Shown here in pieces: positions 58,678 through 64,000 of a stretch of 64,000 bases of DNA (its first letter is position 1; the number at the start of each line of letters is the position of its first letter). Below the pieces are notes generated by a model, which was not told the origin of the DNA, did no database searches, and saw only the letters and a list, made by a program, of their open reading frames with translations. The stretch covers positions 62,001 to 126,000 of the forward strand of contig NZ_JARUXC010000009.1 in NCBI RefSeq assembly GCF_030433855.1, read 5' to 3'. The translations under genes and the position numbers were made by a program. Source of the stretch: Agreia sp. PsM10. GTDB lineage: Bacteria > Actinomycetota > Actinomycetes > Actinomycetales > Microbacteriaceae.

Positions 58678-60413
58678 AGGTCACTGTCCTTTATCGGGGG
58701 AGTGGTCTCGGGGGGTGTGGCGACAGGGGGTGTGACGACCAGCACGTCGCGCAGCCGTGCGCCGAAGACCGCACCCGAGAGGGCGTGATCGGCATCCGGC
58801 CCGCCGTGGGAGTCGCCCGAGTCGGTCGTGTCGGCATCCGGTCTGCCCGATTCGATGAGCCAGACGTCGCCGCCGAGACGGCGGGCGAGCTCGCGCGACA
58901 GCGGCAGGCCGACGCCCAGGCCATGGATGCGATCGGTACCGTCGCGAGGGCCGGTGCCGGCGCCCTCGCGGCGGCGGAAGAGGTCGTCTGTGTCCGCAAC
59001 GCCCGGTCCGGAATCTGCCACGGTCAGCACGAGGTCGGCGCCGTCGCCGTAACAGCCGACGCTCACGCTGCGCGGCTCGAGCCCGGCGACCGCGGCGCGC
59101 ACGGCGTTGTCGACGAGATTGCCGAGCACTGCGGCCACATCCTCGACGTCGCCGAGCGGCGACAGCAGCAGTGAGTCGGAGGTGACCGACAGTCGCACGC
59201 CGCGCTCTCCCGACTCGAGCGCGTGCGCGCCGATGAGCGCGTGCAGCAGGGCGTCGCCGATCAGATCGATGTTCTCGACGGGGTAGTCGACCGGGCCGCG
59301 CTGCAGCTGTTCGCCGAGGAACTCCCGCGCCTCGAGGCCCCGACCCGCGTCGAGAAGACCGGCCGCGACGTGCAGACGGTTGGCGAACTCGTGCCGCTGC
59401 ACCCGCAGCGCACTCGTCATCGCCCGCACCGTTTCGAGACGTTCGCTCAGGGCCACCACATCGGTGCGATCACGGATGATCAGCACCGAGCCGAGATCGC
59501 GGCCATCTCGCCGCACCGTCTGCGCATCGACGTAGAGCACGTGGTCTCCCGAGACGATCCCGTCGCCGGCCGTGCCGTCGTGGACGGCCGCGAGAATGGC
59601 CGGTGAGATGCCGAGCGCGGCGAAGCTCTTCCCCTCTGGATCGGCGAGGCCGAGCAGCTCGCGGGCGGTTTCGTTGCACAGGCGCACCATGCCGTCGGCG
59701 TCGAGGGCCACGACGCCGTCGCCGACGCCGTCGAGCACCGCCGCCTGGTTCTGCACGAGAGCGACGAGTTCTTCGGGCTGGAGGCCGAGTGTCAAGCGCT
59801 CCCACCGTCGTCGCAGCAGCAATGCGGACAGCGCCGCCAGCAGCAGAGCGGCGCCGGCGGCGGCGGCGATTCCGCCGATCAGAGCGGGGAGTTGGTTGAA
59901 CACGCTCGACGGCTCGAAGCCCACGCTCACCTCGCCGACGGGCGCGGTGCCCTCGCCGTCGGGCGGCAGCACGGGTACCTTCGCGCGCGCCGATACACCC
60001 AGGGTGCCCTGCTCCCACGTCACCACCTCTTTTCCGGCGAGCACCTCACGGTAATCGGTGCTGACGGGCTGGCCCAGAGCATCCGCATCGGGGTGGGCGA
60101 GGCGGATGCCGTGGTCGTCGGCGATCACCACGAACAGCGTGCCGGTGCGTGCGGTCACCGCGCCGGCCAGCCGTTGCAGCTCACCATCTCGGAGATCGGC
60201 GGCCTGGGGCGTGCCCGGGTCGGCGCTCGCCTCGGCCACATCGGCGCGCACCTGCGGGTCGACGGCGATCGTGCGCGCAATGTTGAGGGCGGATGTCTCG
60301 GCCTCGGTGCGCAGCTGCTGGATGCCGAGAAGAAGGAAGACCACCGCGCACACCGCGACCACGGCGACGGCCGTGGCCGTCTGCAGCAGAACCACCCGGG
60401 TTGCGAACCTCAT
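58674..60413 (-). CDS. CitA/DcuS-type sensor histidine kinase
   Basis: 579 residues from ATG 60413 (GGAGG just upstream; ATG 60416 is adjacent). One membrane helix (VVLLQTATAVAVVAVCAVVFLLLG) precedes an extracytoplasmic PAS-type sensor of about 150 residues (IADDHGIRLAHPDADALGQPV). A second helix (GGIAAAAGAALLLAALSALLL), a cytoplasmic PAS domain (about 255-330) and the kinase follow. The kinase has the CitA-type H-box QRHEFANRLH, N box GNLVDNAVRAA, G1 DSGPGV and G2 GLGVGLPLSRELA. The sensor layout matches citrate/C4-dicarboxylate kinases. Confidence 0.92.
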   Translation of the reverse strand: MRFATRVVLLQTATAVAVVAVCAVVFLLLGIQQLRTEAETSALNIARTIAVDPQVRADVAEASADPGTPQAADLRDGELQRLAGAVTARTGTLFVVIADDHGIRLAHPDADALGQPVSTDYREVLAGKEVVTWEQGTLGVSARAKVPVLPPDGEGTAPVGEVSVGFEPSSVFNQLPALIGGIAAAAGAALLLAALSALLLRRRWERLTLGLQPEELVALVQNQAAVLDGVGDGVVALDADGMVRLCNETARELLGLADPEGKSFAALGISPAILAAVHDGTAGDGIVSGDHVLYVDAQTVRRDGRDLGSVLIIRDRTDVVALSERLETVRAMTSALRVQRHEFANRLHVAAGLLDAGRGLEAREFLGEQLQRGPVDYPVENIDLIGDALLHALIGAHALESGERGVRLSVTSDSLLLSPLGDVEDVAAVLGNLVDNAVRAAVAGLEPRSVSVGCYGDGADLVLTVADSGPGVADTDDLFRRREGAGTGPRDGTDRIHGLGVGLPLSRELARRLGGDVWLIESGRPDADTTDSGDSHGGPDADHALSGAVFGARLRDVLVVTPPVATPPETTPPIKDSDL

Positions 60414-60561
60414 CATTCCTCCACCGTGAGCATATTGCGCTGAACTCGCGCTTCGCGCAGAAGGCCCGGCAATGAGACATAGCGCGCGCTGCCGCCGAAA
60501 TGCACCTAGATTCGCGGAATCCGATCGACGAGGCTCGTCGGTCGCAGACAAAGGAGTCGAG

Positions 60562-62100
60562 ATGCCCCCTGTTCTCTCCGGCCTTGTGGCCGCCGCTACC
60601 GAGGAGGGCTACGACCTGGCCTTCACTCCGTCGGATGGCACGCTGGTCGTGCTCGGGTTCGCGATGGTGCTCGTCTTCATGGCGCTGATCATGACGCGTC
60701 GACTGACCCCGATGGTCGCGCTGATCGTGGTGCCCACCGTCTTCGGCCTCTTCGCAGGGGCGGGGTTCGGACTCGGCGACATGGTGATCGACGCGATCAA
60801 GGACATGGCGCCGACAGCCGCACTGCTGATGTTCGCGATCATGTACTTCGGAATCATGATCAACGTCGGCCTGTTCGATCCGCTGATTCGACTGATCACC
60901 CGCCTGCTCGGCGATGACCCGGCGAAGGTGGTGCTGGGCACCGCGCTGCTGGCGGGCGCCGTCTCCCTCGATGGCGACGGCTCGACGACCTTCATCATCA
61001 CGACCTCCGCCATGCTGCCCATCTACCTGCGGCTGGGGATGAGCCCGGTCGTGCTCACGTGCGTCGCCGGCCTGATGAACGGAACCCTCAACATCGTTCC
61101 CTGGGGAGGTCCGACGGTGCGCGCCGCCGCCGCGCTCTCGCTGGAGCCGACGGATATCTTCGTTCCCATGCTGCCGTCGCTGGCGGTGGGGCTCGTCATC
61201 TCTCTCACGTTCGCCTGGTTCCTCGGCCTCGGCGAGCGCCGGCGCCTCGCCGGGTCGATCGACACGACACGCATCGACGGTCCTCGCGGCGACGGCATCT
61301 TCGGCGCTCCCCGCCTGTTCCGCGGGGCCGGCTCGAAGCCCGGTGCGGCCGTGACGCTGCGCACCGGCAACATCGTCACCGTGCGCGGAGGCGGCGGGGC
61401 GTTCTCGGCGACCGCGCTGGTGGATGCCGCAGACACGGCCATGGCCGACACGATGCTCGACCCGAACCGCTCGACGCTGCGTCCGAAGCTCATCTGGTTC
61501 AACCTCGTTCTGACGGTCGCCGTGATGGTGCTGCTCGTGCTCGATCTCTTCCCGCTCGCGTTCGTGTTCATGGTGGGTGCGGCGATCGCGCTGATCGTCA
61601 ACTTCCCCGGCATCAAGACCCAGGCCGACCAGATCGTGGCGCACGCGCCGTCGATCGTCGGGGTGGTCTCGATGGTCCTCGCAGCCGGAGTGCTGGTCGG
61701 CGTTCTCAACGGCACCGGAATGGTGACCGCGATGGCGTCCTGGATCACCGAAGGCATCCCGCCGGAGATGGGCCCCTTCCTCGCCGTGATCACGGGAGTG
61801 CTGTCTATTCCGTTCACGTTCTTCATGTCGAATGACGCGTTCTACTTCGGGATCCTGCCCGTTCTCGCGGAGAGCGCGTCGAATTTCGGGATCAGCCCGG
61901 TCGAGATGGCCCGTGCGTCGATCACCGGCCAGCCCGTGCACCTGCAGAGCCCGCTCGTGCCGGCCATCCTGCTGCTCGTCTCGCTCGCCAACGTCAACCT
62001 CGGCGATCACCACAAGAAGGTTCTGTGGCGGGCCGTCGTCGTCTCTCTCGCGATGCTCGCTGTCGGGGTGCTGGTCGGCTCGATCCCGCTGCGGGCCTGA
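60562..62100 (+). CDS. CitMHS-family citrate/metal-citrate transporter
   Basis: 512 residues from ATG 60562 with AAGGAG five bases upstream. There are about 12 membrane helices with CitMHS landmarks: the MVALIVVPTVFGLFAG segment, FAIMYFGIMINVGLFDPLI, LDGDGSTTFIITTSAMLPIY, NIVPWGGPTVRAAAAL and the C-terminal SPLVPAILLLVSLANVNLGDHHKK. Members carry citrate complexed with Mg2+, Ca2+ or other divalent ions in symport with protons. It is divergent from the CitA/CitB-like pair, the usual arrangement for citrate-induced expression. Metal preference is not predictable. Confidence 0.92.
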   Translation: MPPVLSGLVAAATEEGYDLAFTPSDGTLVVLGFAMVLVFMALIMTRRLTPMVALIVVPTVFGLFAGAGFGLGDMVIDAIKDMAPTAALLMFAIMYFGIMINVGLFDPLIRLITRLLGDDPAKVVLGTALLAGAVSLDGDGSTTFIITTSAMLPIYLRLGMSPVVLTCVAGLMNGTLNIVPWGGPTVRAAAALSLEPTDIFVPMLPSLAVGLVISLTFAWFLGLGERRRLAGSIDTTRIDGPRGDGIFGAPRLFRGAGSKPGAAVTLRTGNIVTVRGGGGAFSATALVDAADTAMADTMLDPNRSTLRPKLIWFNLVLTVAVMVLLVLDLFPLAFVFMVGAAIALIVNFPGIKTQADQIVAHAPSIVGVVSMVLAAGVLVGVLNGTGMVTAMASWITEGIPPEMGPFLAVITGVLSIPFTFFMSNDAFYFGILPVLAESASNFGISPVEMARASITGQPVHLQSPLVPAILLLVSLANVNLGDHHKKVLWRAVVVSLAMLAVGVLVGSIPLRA

Positions 62101-62101
62101 C

Positions 62102-62127
62102 ATCGGCGCGCGCTGCGCGCTGCCGAT
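62102..62127 (+). terminator. Hairpin immediately after the citrate transporter gene
   Basis: ATCGGC-GCGCG pairs with CGCGC-T-GCCGAT with one bulged base and a three-base loop, starting two bases after the TGA. The next gene begins only 11 bases after it, so it may only reduce read-through. Confidence 0.5.
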
Positions 62128-62138
62128 ATGGTGAACGC

Positions 62139-62789
62139 GTGACCCGTCCCCGCTGGCTTCCGGCCGTCCTGCTGCTCGTGCTCGTGACGGTCTCCGGATG
62201 CTCCGCCGGAGCGGGTGGGAACGGCAAGACATCGGCGCCCACATCATCGGGCTCGACGACTCCTGCGGAGACGAGCACCGCGACTCCGGTCGCGCCGTCG
62301 GCGACACCCGACCCGACAGCCGGCGCAGCCGTCATCCCACCAGACTGCGAGTCGATCTACAGCCCGGCCTACCTCGAGACCCTGCGGGCATCGCCGGGCG
62401 TCGTGCTCAACCCGGAGTGGACCGCCACCCCGGGGCAGGCGTCCTTGGGAACGAAGGAGGACACGCTCCTTCCGCTGCTCGAGAGTCGCGCGCACCTCGA
62501 CTGCTTCTGGGTGGCACCGGGCGGAGGAAGCGGCATGGGGCTGTCGACCTCGATCAGTCTTGCCGCATCCGACGAGCAGGCCTCGCTGGTGTCGCAGCTC
62601 ACCGCCGCCGGATTCGGCTGCACGGAGCAGGGCAACGGAACCCGCTGTGCCGTCGACCGTACCGATGAATATGCATCGTGGGGAGAAACGCATTTTGTCG
62701 GAGGAGGCCTGTGGATCGCGACCTCCTACGTGGAGTTCGCGCCCGACGGCTACACCGACGACATCGTCAAGACGCTGGTGCCTGCCTAG
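62139..62789 (+). CDS. Hypothetical lipoprotein
   Basis: 216 residues from GTG 62139. A type II signal peptide (LLLVLVTVSGCSAG, Cys about 21), a Ser/Thr/Pro linker of about 35 residues, then a domain with four Cys (PPDCESIY, LDCFWV, FGCTEQ, TRCAVD), probably two disulfides on the cell surface. I recognise no family. It follows the transporter hairpin by 11 bases, so co-expression with CitMHS is possible. Confidence 0.75.
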   Translation: MTRPRWLPAVLLLVLVTVSGCSAGAGGNGKTSAPTSSGSTTPAETSTATPVAPSATPDPTAGAAVIPPDCESIYSPAYLETLRASPGVVLNPEWTATPGQASLGTKEDTLLPLLESRAHLDCFWVAPGGGSGMGLSTSISLAASDEQASLVSQLTAAGFGCTEQGNGTRCAVDRTDEYASWGETHFVGGGLWIATSYVEFAPDGYTDDIVKTLVPA

Positions 62790-62858
62790 GCTCTGCCAGA
62801 CTCGACGGGTGGGGAATGCCAATCGGGGCTGATGGAGCCGCGCGCATCCACGGGCAAC

Positions 62859-63575
62859 CTACCGCCGCATCCGCCGCTCCCGCGCCAGCTCCACAATAAT
62901 CCCGCCCACGTCGCCCGGGTTGGTCGCGTCGTACCAGAGGCGCGTCTCCTGGCCGTCGACCACGGGATCGCCCTGCTCGATCACCATGGTCTTCTACACC
63001 CAGCGTCTGGTTCCGTGCAGGTCGACGAAGGTGAAGTCGACGGTCGTCAGAATGCGGGGGCTCTCGCGGAAGAAGTCGTAGCCCTTGTTGCTGACGGTGG
63101 CCGAGGTGAGGGTGCCGTTGCGCATCGTGCGCTCGTCGCGTGCGCTCTGCCGCCGTCGACTGATTGCCGCAGCGACTCCGAGCACCAGGAACACCGCGCC
63201 AAGCGCGAGAAGCGCGGCGGCGATCGTCACCGCCAGTGCGGGGGAGCCTTTCGGCTGAGCGACGATGAGCAGACCGGTTCCGCCGCCGATGAACCACGCC
63301 GCGAGACCGTAGCCGATGCCGACGTCGGCTCTCCTCATGACGGTCCACGACCATCCGATCGACCCGAGGATGCTGGCCATCAGCCCCACGATCGCGCCGA
63401 CGACGGATGCCCACGGCGGTTCGCCCATGCCGTCGAACAGCCCGAAGCCGCCCCATCCGTAGCCGAGCCCGAAGCCACCGGCCAGCAGAAGGATGAGCAG
63501 GAATACGACCCGGCCGAGGCTCGGGCGGCGCGGCGTGCGTTGAATGCGGGCGAGTGAAGGATCGACGGTGCTCAT
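62859..63575 (-). pseudogene. DUF3592-like membrane protein interrupted by a TAG codon
   Basis: From ATG 63575 (AGGAGG upstream) the protein has four hydrophobic segments (LGRVVFLLILLLAGGFGLGYG and others) and a C-terminal soluble part of the DUF3592 type (NGTLTSATVSNKGYDFFRES, VDFTFVDLHGTRRWV). The frame then meets TAG (62996-62994), yet continues beyond it with KTMVIEQGDPVVDGQETRLWY and DATNPGDVGGIIVEL to a second stop at 62859, exactly as the family does. A single C-to-T change of a Gln codon explains it. The truncated form would be 193 residues; the original 238. Confidence 0.7.
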
Positions 63576-63636
63576 GGGGGCCTCCTGAGGCCACATTAGC
63601 GGGAGCGTGCAACGGCGAGACATCGCCTCTGAACCC

Positions 63637-64000
63637 CTACCGGGCGGTGAGCACCGCCCGCGCATCGGTCGACCAGCGCTGGTTGAGGTTGTCCGCGAAG
63701 TCGATGCTCTCGATCTGATAGCCGTCTGTGTTCATGTACGGCTGGAGAACGCCGCTGCAGGCCTCGATCGGAAGAGCGAACTCCCATACGAACTTGGCTT
63801 TCGGAGCGTAGGCGACGAAGTAGGTACCCGGCGGAAGGATCTTGAGACTGATCGGGCGCGGAACGCGGGAGCCGTCGATCTTGACCGTGATCACGACGTC
63901 GTGGAACGTCGAGCCCGACGAGTTCGAGACGACCACGCCGAGAACCTTCGGGTCGTGCGTCTCTATGTCGCTCACGGTCCACGCCGTGAGGCCCGTGGCC
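63637..64000 (-). CDS. Hypothetical protein, 5' end off window
   Basis: The frame is open to base 64000; the visible part reads ATGLTAWTVSDIETHDPKVLG and on to a TAG-type stop at 63637, about 120 residues. The content is beta-rich (VVVSNSSGSTFHDVVITVKIDG, ILPPGTYFVAYAPKAKFVWEF), with no family I can name. A GTG at 63975 (VSDIETHD) could be the start if the gene is short. It is upstream of the DUF3592-like pseudogene on the same strand. Confidence 0.55.
   Translation of the reverse strand, partial: ATGLTAWTVSDIETHDPKVLGVVVSNSSGSTFHDVVITVKIDGSRVPRPISLKILPPGTYFVAYAPKAKFVWEFALPIEACSGVLQPYMNTDGYQIESIDFADNLNQRWSTDARAVLTAR

Noticed and set aside
1-64000. tRNA, rRNA, CRISPR arrays, complete insertion sequences, prophage
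   Set aside because: No cloverleaf ending in CCA-like contexts, no rRNA signature, no spaced direct-repeat array and no transposase, integrase or phage structural gene was seen.

Overview
The window is 64 kb of high-GC DNA from an actinobacterial chromosome. GTG starts are frequent, genes in operons often overlap by four bases (ATGA or GTGA), and the hexamer GGATGC recurs in coding sequence. There is a sortase-E-type LAxTG surface protein, a DtxR-type iron box, a Zur-like box and an AmtR-like operator. Together these suggest Microbacteriaceae or a close relative; the family call is inference. I see no rRNA, tRNA, CRISPR array or intact insertion sequence.

Layout. 0-4 kb: a partial ArsR-like regulator, an SDR enzyme, a RelE/YefM toxin-antitoxin pair with a TGTACA operator, a winged-helix regulator with a membrane partner, and a GAF histidine kinase. 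4-13.7 kb: a leftward operon of permease, two DUF1989 proteins (UAAP1/2), biotin-dependent urea/guanidine carboxylase, allophanate hydrolase and a TetR regulator. It is preceded by a perfect CTGTC-N4-GACAG operator and a GlnR-like box, and is best read as nitrogen scavenging from guanidine or urea. 13.7-29.6 kb: mixed metabolic and regulatory genes, including an unusual fusion of a luciferase-like monooxygenase with an FAD-linked oxidase, and a divergent SDR/TetR pair with paired operators. Also here are an amidase, an ECF sigma factor with its membrane partner, and an AraC regulator. 29.7-38.2 kb: an iron operon behind a DtxR/IdeR box, with a siderophore-binding lipoprotein, two permeases and an ATPase. 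It continues with a heterodimeric ABC exporter-fold pair whose two ATP sites are degenerate in a complementary way, and a siderophore-interacting flavoprotein. 38.4-42.4 kb: a sedolisin-type lipoprotein peptidase coupled to an LAxTG surface protein, with a Zur-like box lying between the -35 and -10.

45.9-56.8 kb is a defence-like island of lower GC. It holds a frameshifted exonuclease-BRCT gene, an 802-residue protein of unknown family with a HEPN-like R-x4-H motif, and a 487-residue protein ending in a PD-(D/E)XK nuclease core. These are followed by a giant type ISP-like restriction-modification enzyme (nuclease, helicase and methylase in one chain) and an HNH endonuclease. The 802/487 pair is my best candidate for an undescribed system. 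57-64 kb: an HSL-family esterase, a CitA/CitB-type two-component system divergent from a CitMHS citrate transporter, a lipoprotein, a DUF3592-like gene broken by one stop codon, and a partial gene at the edge.

Two dispersed repeat families run through the intergenic space: a hairpin element with 19-bp arms (three copies) and a 19-bp CCCTGAGC-type repeat (five copies). One pair of the latter is inserted in frame in an ABC transporter gene, and another supplies the stop codon of a decayed gene.
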